Positions 41,329-50,365 of a stretch of 64,000 nt of DNA are shown one piece after another (position 1 is the first letter of the stretch; each line of letters starts with the position of its first letter). The position numbers and the translations under genes are program-made. Under the pieces are notes generated by a model. The model saw only the letters and a program-made list of their open reading frames with translations. It searched no databases and was not told the origin of the DNA. The stretch is from an uncultured Methylocystaceae bacterium (GTDB taxonomy: Bacteria > Pseudomonadota > Alphaproteobacteria > Rhizobiales > Beijerinckiaceae). The stretch covers positions 124,001 through 188,000 of the forward strand of contig CALMZV010000026.1 in NCBI GenBank assembly GCA_937870755.1, in the 5' to 3' direction.

Positions 41329-43920
41329 ATGGTCCGCATTCTCGAGGCGATGGTCGCCGCCTGTCTCAAACGCCCGTGGCTCGTCGTCGCGCTGACGGCG
41401 GCGCTGACGGGGTGGAGCATCTACTATTCGGCGCGCCATTTCGCGATCAACACGAATACGGCCCAGCTCATCTCGCCGGACATCGACTGGCGCAAGGACG
41501 AGATCGCCTGGCAGCAGGCGTTTCCGCATCTGGAGAACCTGATCGTGGCGGCGGTCGATGCGCCGAGCGCGGAGGCGGCCGAGGCCGCTGCCGACAGGCT
41601 CGTGGCCGGGCTCGCGGGCGAAGCGCACATCGTGCGCGTCTGGCGGCCGGACGCCAACGACTATCTCGCCCGGCAGGGGCTGTTGCTCGTCGACAGGCCG
41701 ACGCTCGATCGCACGCTTGCGGACCTGACCGGACGCAAGGAATTTCTCGCAGCCCTTGCGGCGGACCCCAGCCTGCGCGGCCTGATGAACCTGATCGCCG
41801 GCGCCATGGAGCGCGCGCAGGACAACGAGGCGGCGTTCGAATCTTTCGTCGCGCCGCTCGGGCGCATGGCCGCGACGATCGAGGCGGCGCTGAAGGGCGA
41901 GAGCCCGCAGACGGCCGCGCTGTCGTGGCGCGCGCTGTTCGAGACGGAGGCGCCGAACGCGGGCGATCTGCGGCGCATCGTGTTGATCGAGCCCAGGCTC
42001 GACTTCGGCGCGCTCGAGCCGGGCGCAGCGGCCAGCGGGGCGGTGCGGTCGTTCGCGCGCGCGGCGTTCGCGGGGACCGGCGCCACGCTGCGCCTGACCG
42101 GGCCGACGCCGCTCGCCGACGAGGAATTTTCGACCGTCGCCGAAAACTACGAGATCAACATGATCGGCACTATTCTGGCGGTGACGGCGATCCTCGTGCT
42201 GGCGCTGCGTTCGGCCAAGCTCATCTTCGCGGTCCTGGCGACGCTGCTGGCGGGGCTTGCGATCACGAGCTGGCTCGGCCTGTTCCTGATCGGCACGCTC
42301 AATCTCATCTCGGTCGCGTTCGCGGTGCTGTTCATCGGCCTGGGGGTCGATTTCGGCATTCAGTTCACCACCCGCTACCGGCAGGAGCGCGCCGAAGGCG
42401 TGGATGTGCGCGCGGCGCTGATCGGCGCCACGCACGGCATCGGCTATTCGCTCACGCTGGCGGCGGTTTCGCTCGTGGCGGGGTTCTTCTCGTTTCTGCC
42501 GACGGAGTTTCGTGGCGTGTCGGAACTCGGCTTCATCGCGGGACTGGGCATGATCGTGGCGTTTCTGGCGACGCTGACGTTCCTGCCCGCACTGATCGTC
42601 CTGCTTAAACCGGGCGCGGAAAAGCGCGCGGTGGAGACGGCCGCGCTCGCCAAGGTCGACGCCTGGATCGCGCGCCACCGCGCGCCGGTGCTGATCGCGA
42701 CCGCCCTCGTCACGCTCGCGGGCGTTCCGGCATTGATGAAGCTGAGGTTCGATTCGAACCCCATGCATCTGCGCAGCGAGAAGGTGGAAAGCGTCGCGAC
42801 CTTCAACGATCTGTCGAAGGATCCGCGCACCGCGCCCAACACCATTTCCATTCTCGCGCCTTCGCTGGAGGATGCGAAGAAACTCGCGACGCGGCTGGAA
42901 AAGGTTCCGACCGTCGACCGGGCGATCACGCTCGCTTCGTTCGTTCCCGAAGATGCGGCCGAAAAGATCGCCGCCGTGCGCAAGGCGGCCGAAACGCTCG
43001 CGCCGGCGCTGGAGGCGAAGCCGCGCGCGGCGCCGAGCGACGAGGAAAACCGCAAGGCGATCGACAACGTGGTCGACATGCTGAAGATCGCGGAAGAACA
43101 GGGGGCGCCCGCGCCGATGGTGCGGTTTGCGCGCGCGACGGAGGATTTGATGAAAGCCGCGCCCGCGCAGCGCGCGGCGGCGCAGGCGGCGCTGTTCCTG
43201 CATTTTCCGGCGCTGATCGGGCAATTGCGGCTGGCGCTTTCGCCGCAGGCCGCGGGCCTCGACGCCGTGCCCGCCGACGTGCGGCGCGACTGGCTGACGG
43301 CGGACGGTCGCGCGCGTGTGGAGGTGACGCCAAAAGGCGATTCGAGTCGCGATGCTGCGCTGCAGACTTTCGCGCGCGAGGTGCGCGCGGTCGCCCCGCA
43401 CGCCACCGGCGCGCCGATCACCATCTACGAGGCCGGCGCGACCATCGTGCGCTCGTTCGCGCTCGCCGGCGCGCTCGCATTCGTGGCGATCTTCGCCATC
43501 CTTTATGTCGCCATGCGCAGCATACGCGATGTGTTGCTCGCGCTCGGACCGCTCGTGCTGGCCGGCGTGATGACGCTGGAAGCCGCGCAGCTGATCGGCA
43601 TGTCGCTCGACTACGCCAACATCATCGCGCTGCCGCTGATGTTCGGCGTCGGCGTCGCGTTCCACATCTACTATCTCATCGCCTGGCGTCGCGGCGTCGT
43701 CGACATGCTCGCCTCAAGCCTCACGCGCGCGATCTTCTTTTCCGCGCTCACCACCGGAACGGCGTTCGGCAGCCTGTGGCTGTCGAGCCATCCGGGCACG
43801 TCAGGGATGGGCAAGCTCCTCGCCCTGTCGCTGTTCTTCACGCTGCTGGCGGCCTTCATCATCGTGCCCGCCTTTCTCGGGCCGCCGCCCACCGGCAATG
43901 CACGCGCCCCTGCCGACTGA
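41329..43920 (+). CDS. hpnN: Hopanoid RND exporter HpnN
   Basis: An 863-aa RND-type inner-membrane transporter (MMPL-like). It has a first helix at about 12-32, a periplasmic domain, five helices at about 275-430, a second periplasmic domain and five more helices (about 705-855). Motifs include GLGVDFGIQFTTRYRQER and LMFGVGVAFHIYYLIAWR, the conserved cytoplasmic-loop stretches. HpnN moves hopanoids to the outer membrane in Rhodopseudomonas. The ATG at 41329 follows a TATGCT box (41287-41292) in a 224-bp divergent gap with hpnH; I see no good -35. Confidence 0.95.
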   Translation: MVRILEAMVAACLKRPWLVVALTAALTGWSIYYSARHFAINTNTAQLISPDIDWRKDEIAWQQAFPHLENLIVAAVDAPSAEAAEAAADRLVAGLAGEAHIVRVWRPDANDYLARQGLLLVDRPTLDRTLADLTGRKEFLAALAADPSLRGLMNLIAGAMERAQDNEAAFESFVAPLGRMAATIEAALKGESPQTAALSWRALFETEAPNAGDLRRIVLIEPRLDFGALEPGAAASGAVRSFARAAFAGTGATLRLTGPTPLADEEFSTVAENYEINMIGTILAVTAILVLALRSAKLIFAVLATLLAGLAITSWLGLFLIGTLNLISVAFAVLFIGLGVDFGIQFTTRYRQERAEGVDVRAALIGATHGIGYSLTLAAVSLVAGFFSFLPTEFRGVSELGFIAGLGMIVAFLATLTFLPALIVLLKPGAEKRAVETAALAKVDAWIARHRAPVLIATALVTLAGVPALMKLRFDSNPMHLRSEKVESVATFNDLSKDPRTAPNTISILAPSLEDAKKLATRLEKVPTVDRAITLASFVPEDAAEKIAAVRKAAETLAPALEAKPRAAPSDEENRKAIDNVVDMLKIAEEQGAPAPMVRFARATEDLMKAAPAQRAAAQAALFLHFPALIGQLRLALSPQAAGLDAVPADVRRDWLTADGRARVEVTPKGDSSRDAALQTFAREVRAVAPHATGAPITIYEAGATIVRSFALAGALAFVAIFAILYVAMRSIRDVLLALGPLVLAGVMTLEAAQLIGMSLDYANIIALPLMFGVGVAFHIYYLIAWRRGVVDMLASSLTRAIFFSALTTGTAFGSLWLSSHPGTSGMGKLLALSLFFTLLAAFIIVPAFLGPPPTGNARAPAD

Positions 43921-44313
43921 AACCGACGCGGGGCGCGGCCCGATCTCCAGCGCCCGCCAGGCGAGTCCGAATATGGCGACGAGCGTCATCAGCCCGGCGA
44001 GGCGATTGGCGCCGAAGCCGAGCATGAGACCGAAGGCCACGGCGGCCGCGACGGCGCGCGCGCTTTCGCGCTCGGCCGGGCCGGGCCGGGCCGCAATCGA
44101 AAGATAGGCCGCAAGCGCGACGACGGCCCCGCCCGCGGCGAGAGCGAAAGCGAGCGAAGTTCTTGCCGCGCCGAGCGAACCGAGATCGCGCGCCGCCAGC
44201 CAGCCGAGCGCCGCCGCCAGCGCCAGCGCGCCCATGCGTGTGGCCGCGCCACGCAGCCGGCGCTCGAATCCGAGCCCCGCGCCGATCAAGAGCGCAGTCG
44301 CCAACGACAACAT
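43801..44313 (-). CDS. Small membrane protein, MgtC/SapB-like
   Basis: A 170-aa protein with four hydrophobic helices in the first 125 residues. The opening LATALLIGAGLGFERRLRGA followed by TRMGALALAAALG resembles the MgtC/SapB family, where an Arg-rich loop follows the first helix. The C-terminal 40 residues are antisense to the end of hpnN (120-bp overlap) and low-complexity, so the real protein may be functional in its first part only. The call is tentative. It might transport or sense magnesium or be of unknown role. Confidence 0.5.
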   Translation of the reverse strand: MLSLATALLIGAGLGFERRLRGAATRMGALALAAALGWLAARDLGSLGAARTSLAFALAAGGAVVALAAYLSIAARPGPAERESARAVAAAVAFGLMLGFGANRLAGLMTLVAIFGLAWRALEIGPRPASVSVGRGACIAGGRRPEKGGHDDEGRQQREEQRQGEELAHP

Positions 44314-44478
44314 GTCGCGCCTCCGTATGGTTACGAAAGCGTTAACACCGTCGCACGATTTAAGACATGATTTACGATGAAAATGGTTAAGCGTGGCCGG
44401 CCGGACCTTGGCGCGGGGCCGGACTCGCGACAAGCTGCTTCGGCCCGTGCGGAGCGATGCATGCGAGCGAGGAAGGTT

Positions 44479-44934
44479 ATGCCGAACGTCAAATCCATCG
44501 CCGCGCTTTCGATAGCGTGCTTCGTGTTCGCCGCGCCGGCGCCGGCCGCCTCTCTCGATCCCTACGGCGTGTGGGTGCGGGAGGAGAGCGGCACGGAGTT
44601 TGACTTTTACAATTGCGCAAACAAGCTGTGCGCGCGCATCGTGAAGGTGGCGAAGGACGAGGACAAGACCGCGCTCAACACCGTCATCCTGCGCAACGCC
44701 GTCAAGACGGGCGAGGAATGGCGCGGCGATATTTTCAATCTCGACAACGGCAAGATCTACAAGGGAATCGTCACGCTGCCGAACGCGAGCGATCTCAAGC
44801 TCGAAGGATGTCTGCTGCGCTTTCTGTGCAAGAGCGAGACGTGGAAACGCGCGAAGGATCAATCGGCGGCCTCGACCCCCGGCGGCCAGCCGGCCAAACC
44901 GGCGCCATCGCCCAAGCCCGGCCCCGGCCACTGA
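44479..44934 (+). CDS. DUF2147 secreted protein
   Basis: A 151-aa protein with a signal peptide (SIAALSIACFVFAAPAPAA, cleavage near 23) and a DUF2147 domain (DPYGVWVREESGTEFDFYNC, LCARIVKV and GKIYKGIVTLPNASDLKLEGC, CKSETWKR). The ATG at 44479 is preferred because GAGGA lies just before it; an earlier ATG would put the signal peptide inside the protein. The fold is a lipocalin-like beta-barrel; function unknown. The tail is Pro-rich and disordered. Confidence 0.88.
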   Translation: MPNVKSIAALSIACFVFAAPAPAASLDPYGVWVREESGTEFDFYNCANKLCARIVKVAKDEDKTALNTVILRNAVKTGEEWRGDIFNLDNGKIYKGIVTLPNASDLKLEGCLLRFLCKSETWKRAKDQSAASTPGGQPAKPAPSPKPGPGH

Positions 44935-45004
44935 CGCTGCTGCGTTTGCGCTCGCGCGCGCTTCGTTTAGGCTGTTTCCGTCAAACATAAGGTCTGGGGG
45001 AAAC

Positions 45005-45760
45005 ATGCAGGATTTTACAGGCAAGATCGCCGTCATCACGGGCGCGGCGTCCGGCATCGGCAAGGCGACGACGGACCTGTTCACCGCGCGGGGCGCCCAG
45101 GTGCTGGCCGTCGACCGGCCGGAATCCGCGCTGGCCGACGCGCACAAGGGCAACGCGCGGGTCGTCACGTTCGCCAGGAGCGTCAGCGACGAGGATGCGC
45201 CCGACGTCATCGTGCAGGCCGCGCTGAAGACATTCGGCGCCATCGACATTCTGTTCAACAACGCCGGCGTCTCCAATCGTTCGCTCGCCGCCGAGACGAC
45301 GGACGCCGACTGGGACCGCGTATTCGCGGTCAACGTGCGCGCGCCATTCCGCATTTCGCGCGCCGCCATTCCCGCGCTCGTCAAACGCGCGGAGGAGAAG
45401 GGCCGTGCGCGGATCATCAACACCGCCTCGGTGATGGCGTTCGACACCGACATCGGCCTTGCGGCCTATACGGCGTCCAAACACGCGGTCGCGGGACTGA
45501 CCAAGACGCTCGCGCTCGAACTCGGCAAGTTCAAGGTGACAGCGAACTATCTTCTGCCCGGCGCCATTCAAACCGGCATGACGCAGGCGTCGTTCGCCGA
45601 TCCGTTCGTGCGCGGCGTGTGGGAGAAGAAAGCGGCGCTGCGCCGGCTCGGCGCGCCCGAGGACATGGCGCGCTCGGTGTTTCTGCTGGCGTCCGACGAC
45701 GCCGATTTCATCACCGGCCATGGGCTGGTGGCGGACGGCGGGCTGACGCTGAGAACCTGA
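45005..45760 (+). CDS. SDR family oxidoreductase
   Basis: A 251-aa classical SDR with TGAASGIGKAT, NNAGVSN at about 85, catalytic Ser in NTASVMA and YTASK (YxxxK) at about 160. It likely uses NAD(H) with hydroxyacyl or alcohol substrates. The gene is convergent with an aldo/keto reductase at a 9-bp distance. Nothing fixes the substrate. Confidence 0.88.
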   Translation: MQDFTGKIAVITGAASGIGKATTDLFTARGAQVLAVDRPESALADAHKGNARVVTFARSVSDEDAPDVIVQAALKTFGAIDILFNNAGVSNRSLAAETTDADWDRVFAVNVRAPFRISRAAIPALVKRAEEKGRARIINTASVMAFDTDIGLAAYTASKHAVAGLTKTLALELGKFKVTANYLLPGAIQTGMTQASFADPFVRGVWEKKAALRRLGAPEDMARSVFLLASDDADFITGHGLVADGGLTLRT

Positions 45761-45769
45761 ACGGCGACG

Positions 45770-46720
45770 TCAGGCGCTCGCGGCGTCGAGCGCCCGCATG
45801 TCGGCGGACGACAGGTTCAGCCGCACGGCGCCGATGAGTTCATGCAACTGATGCAGGTTGGTGGCGCTGGCGATCGGCGCCGTCACCGGCGCGCGCGCCA
45901 TCGTCCAGGCCAGCGCGACCTGCGCTGGCGTCGCGCTGTGCGCGGCCGCCACGTCGTCGAGCGCGGCGAGCACGCGCAGGCCCTTCGGGTTGAGATACTT
46001 GCCGGCGGTGCGCGGCCCGCGCACGCTCTTTTCCAGATCGTCCTCGGACCGATACTTGCCGGTGAGAAAGCCGGCGGCCAGCGAGAAATAGGGAATGACG
46101 CCGATCTCGCGCCGCGCGCACAATCCGGCGAGATCCTTCTCGAACTCGGCGCGTTCGACGAGATTGTAATGGGGTTGCAGGCATTCGTAGCGCGGCAGGC
46201 CCTCGCGCTCGGAAACGTCGAGCGCCTGCGACAGCCGGCCGGCCGTGTAGTTGGACGCGCCGATGACACGCGCCTTGCCCTCGCGCACCAGCTTCTCGAA
46301 CGCGCGCAGCGTGTCTTCGAGCGGGGTCTGATCGTCGTCGCGGTGGGCCTGATAGAGGTCGATGCGGTCGGTCTTCAGGCGGCGCAGCGAATCTTCGACC
46401 GCGCGCGCGATGTAGTCGGGTTTCAGCCCGGTGTTCTCGCCGCCCATGTCCATGCCGACCTTGGTGGCCAGCACGATCCTGTCGCGCTTGCCGGACTTGG
46501 CGAGCCAGCGGCCGATGACCTCTTCCGACTCGCCGCCCCTGTGGCCCGGCGCCCAGCGCGAGTAGACATCGGCCGTGTCGATGAATTCGAAGCCGGCGTC
46601 GACGAAAGCGTCCAGCAGCTGGTGCGACATGGTCTCGTCGGCCGTCCAGCCGAACACGTTGCCGCCGAAACAGAACGGGTGGACGTACAGATCCGAGCGG
46701 CCGATGCGACGCTTGTTCAT
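45770..46720 (-). CDS. Aldo/keto reductase
   Basis: A 316-aa TIM-barrel enzyme of the AKR superfamily. It starts KRRIGRSDLYVHPFCFGGN, has FIDTADVYSRW (catalytic Asp and Tyr), LATKVG (Lys) and YQAHRDD (His), so the catalytic tetrad is intact. It follows the pattern of NADPH-dependent oxidoreductases of the Tas/YajO type. It is 20 bp downstream of the TetR gene on the same strand and so may share its promoter. The substrate is not known. Confidence 0.92.
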   Translation of the reverse strand: MNKRRIGRSDLYVHPFCFGGNVFGWTADETMSHQLLDAFVDAGFEFIDTADVYSRWAPGHRGGESEEVIGRWLAKSGKRDRIVLATKVGMDMGGENTGLKPDYIARAVEDSLRRLKTDRIDLYQAHRDDDQTPLEDTLRAFEKLVREGKARVIGASNYTAGRLSQALDVSEREGLPRYECLQPHYNLVERAEFEKDLAGLCARREIGVIPYFSLAAGFLTGKYRSEDDLEKSVRGPRTAGKYLNPKGLRVLAALDDVAAAHSATPAQVALAWTMARAPVTAPIASATNLHQLHELIGAVRLNLSSADMRALDAASA

Positions 46721-46740
46721 GATGGCGCCTCCGGACCGCA

Positions 46741-47391
46741 TCATCGCGCGGGTTTCGCCTCGCCCGCAAGGCCGAAGCCGCGCAGATAGACGCCGGCAAG
46801 CGCGCGTGCGGTCTCCTCGATGTCGATCTGGTCGGCGCGACGCTGGATCATGGCCGTGAAGCCGATGTGTTCGGAGCCGCCGAACACCACCTCGCGCATC
46901 ATCGCGCGCGTCAATCCGCCATAACTCTCCTGCGTATAGCCGAACCTGTCGAGCAGCCGCAGGAACTGGTTGGCGAAGCGCGCCAGCGCATCGCGGCCAG
47001 GCGAACGGCGATACGCGCGGCCCGTGCGCACCTCGCGCATCCAGATGCGATATGTCTCCTCGTTGTGCATGATGGCGGACAGATGCAGCGCGATCAGTTT
47101 CCGCATACCCTCGCCAAGCGTCTCGCATTCGTCGACCGCGCGGATGGCGGCCGCCACGCGCAACTCCAGCGTGACGAGCATGACGCGCACGACGAGGTCG
47201 GTCTTGTCCTTGAAGTAATTGTAGAGCGTGCCTTCCGACAGCCCCGCGGCGGCCGCCACCGCGGCCATGCTGGTCTTTTCGTAGCCCTCCTTGCTGAACA
47301 GCGCCAGCGCGACCGACAGAATGCCGGCTTCGCGCTCGCCCCATGCGCCGACGGGCTGCCGTTCGCCGGCCTTCTTGCTGGTCCTGCTCAT
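46741..47391 (-). CDS. TetR/AcrR family transcriptional regulator
   Basis: A 216-aa regulator. The helix-turn-helix is clear at about residues 22-65: ILSVALALFSKEGYEKTSMA followed by AAAAGLSEGTLYNYFKDKTDLV. The C-terminal domain is a ligand-binding helical bundle; ligand unknown but probably an acyl-CoA, because it is divergent from an acyl-CoA carboxylase operon. A perfect inverted repeat at 47429-47445 lies in its own promoter region. It may also control the downstream aldo/keto reductase. Confidence 0.92.
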   Translation of the reverse strand: MSRTSKKAGERQPVGAWGEREAGILSVALALFSKEGYEKTSMAAVAAAAGLSEGTLYNYFKDKTDLVVRVMLVTLELRVAAAIRAVDECETLGEGMRKLIALHLSAIMHNEETYRIWMREVRTGRAYRRSPGRDALARFANQFLRLLDRFGYTQESYGGLTRAMMREVVFGGSEHIGFTAMIQRRADQIDIEETARALAGVYLRGFGLAGEAKPAR

Positions 47392-47424
47392 TCCGACCGC
47401 CCGCCTGTCGCGTTGACACGACCC

Positions 47425-47453
47425 ATTTTCTGAGGCAACCTCAGATTTAACAA
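47425..47453 (-). promoter_or_regulatory. Putative promoter of the TetR gene
   Basis: On the minus strand TTGTTA (47448-47453) and GAAAAT (47425-47430) are spaced exactly 17 bp. This would start transcription about 30 bp before the ATG. The operator-like repeat fills the spacer. Confidence 0.5.
47429..47445. promoter_or_regulatory. Putative TetR operator (7-3-7 inverted repeat)
   Basis: TCTGAGG-CAA-CCTCAGA is a perfect palindrome with a 3-bp centre. It lies between the divergent TetR gene and the carboxylase operon and inside the spacer of the predicted TetR promoter. Palindromes of this size are typical for TetR dimers. Confidence 0.65.
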
Positions 47454-47587
47454 GCAAAAAGAGCGGAGGCGCCGAAAATGGCGCCCGCGCGATCGGGAGG
47501 TTCGTCCGTCGGGCGCGGCGTTGGCAGGCCGGCGCGTGGATGTCTGTCGTTCGCTTTCGCTCTCTCGCGCCGGAGCGACACGCGCCC

Positions 47588-49189
47588 ATGCCTGTCATCG
47601 AAAGCCGTATCGACGTCAATTCCGACGCCTATCGCGCGAACCGGGCGGACATGCTGCGCCTCGTCGACGAGTTCCGCGCGCTCGAACGCAAGATCCGCGC
47701 GTCCGGCGAGGCCAAGAAGGAGCTTTTCCGCAAGCGCGGGCAATTGCTGCCGCGCGAACGCCTGGCGCTGCTGCTCGATCCCGGCGCGCCGTGGCTGGAG
47801 CTTTCGACGCTCGCGGGCCTGCGCATGCACGACGAGGACGGCGGCGGCGGCATCGTCGGCATCGGCTACGTGTCGGGCGTGCGCTGCATGGTGTCGGCTT
47901 CCGACAGCGCGTTCAAGGGCGGCACCTCCACGCCGATGAGCGTGAAGAAGGGGCTGCGCTGCCAGCAGATCGCGCTTGAGAACAAGCTGCCGCAGGTGCG
48001 ACTGGTGGAGAGCGGCGGCGCGAACCTTCTGTTCCAGGCCGAGATGTTCGTCGAGGGCGGACGCGGGTTCGCCAACCAGGCGCGCATGTCGGCGGCCGGC
48101 ATTCCGCAGGTGACGGTCGTGCACGGCTCCTCGACCGCCGGCGGCGCCTATCTGCCCGGCCTGTCGGACTACAACATTCTGGTGCGCGGCAAGGCGAAGG
48201 TTTTTCTGGCCGGTCCGCCGTTGCTGAGGGCGGCGACCGGCGAGATCGCGACCGACGAGGACCTCGGCGGCGCCGACATGCATGTGACGAAATCCGGCCT
48301 CGGAGAATATCTCGCGGAGGACGACGCCGACGGCATCCGCATCGCGCGCGAGGTGATGGCGATGCTGCCGTGGAACGACCAGCTTCCGCATGCAGCCGCC
48401 CGCCACTATCGGGAGCCGCGCTACAGCCCGGAAGAACTGGCGGGCGTCGTGCCGGTCGACTACCGCAAGCCGATCGACGTGCGCGAGGTGCTGGCGCGCA
48501 TTCTCGACGAGTCCAGCTTTCTCGATTTCAAGGCGCTCTACGGCGTCCACACGGTGTGCGGCCACGGCGACATCGAAGGCCGCACGACCGGCTTCATCGG
48601 CAACAACGGACCGATCGACGCCGACGGCGCGGCGAAGGCGGCGCAGTTCATCCAGCTTTGCTGCCAGGCGAACGTTCCGATCGTCTATCTCCAGAACACC
48701 ACCGGCTACATGGTGGGGCGCGAGGCGGAGCAGGCGGGCATCATCAAGCACGGTTCGAAGATGATCCAGGCGGTGGCCAACGCCACCGTGCCGCAGATCA
48801 CGCTGCATATCGGCGCCTCGTTCGGCGCGGGCAATTACGGCATGTGCGGACGCGGCTACGATCCGCGCTTCATTCTCGCCTGGCCCAACAACCGCATCGC
48901 TGTGATGGGACCGGAGCAGGCGGCCAAAGTCATGTCGATCGTGACCGAGGGCAAGGCCAGACGCGAAGGCAAACCCGTCGACCACGAAAAGCTCGCCGCC
49001 ATGGAAGCCGGCATCGTCAAGCGGATGGAGGGCGAGTCGACCGCGCTCTACGCCACCGCGCGGCTGTGGGACGACGGGCTGATCGACCCGCGCGACACGC
49101 GCAAGGTTCTCGCCTTCTGCCTCTCCATCTGTCGCGAGGCCGAAATAAGACCGCTGAGGCCGACGACGTTCGGCGTCGCTCGCATGTGA
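47588..49189 (+). CDS. Acyl-CoA carboxylase beta subunit (methylcrotonyl- or geranyl-CoA type)
   Basis: A 533-aa carboxyltransferase subunit. Typical stretches are VESGGANLLFQAEMF, GSSTAGGAYLPGLSDY and a C-terminal GASFGAGNYGMCGRGYDP, with PNNRIAVMGPEQAAKVM. The length matches MccB (about 535) and AtuC (about 538). The start is taken as the ATG at 47588, since the family begins near IESRIDVNSDAYRANRA. It transfers carboxylate from biotin to an unsaturated acyl-CoA; whether to methylcrotonyl-CoA (leucine) or geranyl-CoA (isoprenoid) is open. First gene of a four-gene operon. Confidence 0.92.
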   Translation: MPVIESRIDVNSDAYRANRADMLRLVDEFRALERKIRASGEAKKELFRKRGQLLPRERLALLLDPGAPWLELSTLAGLRMHDEDGGGGIVGIGYVSGVRCMVSASDSAFKGGTSTPMSVKKGLRCQQIALENKLPQVRLVESGGANLLFQAEMFVEGGRGFANQARMSAAGIPQVTVVHGSSTAGGAYLPGLSDYNILVRGKAKVFLAGPPLLRAATGEIATDEDLGGADMHVTKSGLGEYLAEDDADGIRIAREVMAMLPWNDQLPHAAARHYREPRYSPEELAGVVPVDYRKPIDVREVLARILDESSFLDFKALYGVHTVCGHGDIEGRTTGFIGNNGPIDADGAAKAAQFIQLCCQANVPIVYLQNTTGYMVGREAEQAGIIKHGSKMIQAVANATVPQITLHIGASFGAGNYGMCGRGYDPRFILAWPNNRIAVMGPEQAAKVMSIVTEGKARREGKPVDHEKLAAMEAGIVKRMEGESTALYATARLWDDGLIDPRDTRKVLAFCLSICREAEIRPLRPTTFGVARM

Positions 49190-49201
49190 GGAAGGATCGA
49201 C

Positions 49202-50365
49202 ATGAAATTCACGCCTGAACACGACGAACTGCGCCGCTCGCTGCAAAAGTTCATCGCTTCCGAAATCAACCCGCACGTCGACGAGTGGGAGAACGCCGGC
49301 ATTTTTCCGGCGCACGAACTGTTCAAGAAAATGGGAAGCCTCGGCTTTCTCGGCCTCAACAAGCCGGTGGAGTTCGGCGGCTCGGGCCTCGACTATTCGT
49401 TTGCGATGACGATGGCGGAGGAACTGGGAACCATCCACTGCGGCGGCGTCCCGATGGCCATCGGCGTGCAGACCGACATGGCGACGCCTGCGCTCGCGCG
49501 CTTCGGTTCGGACGAGGTGCGCCGCGAATTTCTCGCGCCGTCGATCTCGGGCGACTATGTGGCCTGCCTCGGCGTGTCGGAGGTCGGCGCGGGCTCGGAC
49601 GTGGCCTCCGTCAAGACCACCGCGCGCAAGGATGGCGGCGACTATGTCATCAATGGCGGCAAGATGTGGACCACCAACGGCACGCAGGCCGACTGGATCT
49701 GCCTGCTGGCCAACACGTCCGACGGGCCGGTCCATCGCAATAAATCGCTGATCGCGGTGCCGATGAAGACGAAGGGCGTGGAGATCGCCCGCAAGCTCGA
49801 CAAGCTCGGCATGCGCTCGTCCGACACGGCGCAGATCTATTTCGACAACGTGCGCGTGCCCCAGCGCAATCTCATCGGCGAAGAGGGCTTGGGCTTCACC
49901 TACCAGATGGTGCAGTTCCAGGAAGAGCGGTTGTGGGGCGCGGTCTCTGGCCTGAAGGGCAAGGAGCGCATCATCAACGCCACGATCGACTATGCCCGCC
50001 AGCGGCAGATTTTCGGCAAGTCCGTGCTCGACAACCAGGTCGTGCATTTCAAGCTCGCCGAACTGCAGACCGAGGTCGAGCTGTTGCGTTCGCTCTGCTA
50101 TCGCGCGTGCGAACTCATGCTCGAAGGGCAGGACGTGACGAAACTCGCCTCCATGGCGAAGCTGAAATCCGGACGGCTGGCGCGCGAGGTGGCGGACGGG
50201 TGCCTGCAATATTGGGGCGGCATGGGCTTCATGAACGAGACGCCGGTAAGCCGCGCTTTTCGCGATACGCGGCTCGGCTCGATCGGCGGCGGCGCGGACG
50301 AAGTGATGCTGACCATCCTTGCGAAAATGATGGGGATTGCGCCGGAGTCCAAGAAGAAGTCATGA
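49202..50365 (+). CDS. Acyl-CoA dehydrogenase, citronellyl/isovaleryl-CoA type
   Basis: A 387-aa flavoenzyme. Motifs are the GVSEVGAGSDVASVKTTARK FAD/substrate loop at about 120, KMWTTNGTQADW and the end GSIGGGADEVMLTILAKMMG, where the Glu is a candidate catalytic base. The N-terminus FTPEHDELRRSLQKFI and the GLDYSFAMTM stretch resemble AtuD-type citronellyl-CoA dehydrogenases, which is why an isoprenoid pathway is considered. It lies 12 bp after the carboxylase beta gene and overlaps the alpha gene by 4 bp. Confidence 0.88.
   Translation: MKFTPEHDELRRSLQKFIASEINPHVDEWENAGIFPAHELFKKMGSLGFLGLNKPVEFGGSGLDYSFAMTMAEELGTIHCGGVPMAIGVQTDMATPALARFGSDEVRREFLAPSISGDYVACLGVSEVGAGSDVASVKTTARKDGGDYVINGGKMWTTNGTQADWICLLANTSDGPVHRNKSLIAVPMKTKGVEIARKLDKLGMRSSDTAQIYFDNVRVPQRNLIGEEGLGFTYQMVQFQEERLWGAVSGLKGKERIINATIDYARQRQIFGKSVLDNQVVHFKLAELQTEVELLRSLCYRACELMLEGQDVTKLASMAKLKSGRLAREVADGCLQYWGGMGFMNETPVSRAFRDTRLGSIGGGADEVMLTILAKMMGIAPESKKKS

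Noticed and set aside
47447-50209. Minus-strand open frame of 920 codons
   Set aside because: Antisense to the acyl-CoA carboxylase beta and dehydrogenase genes; no motifs.
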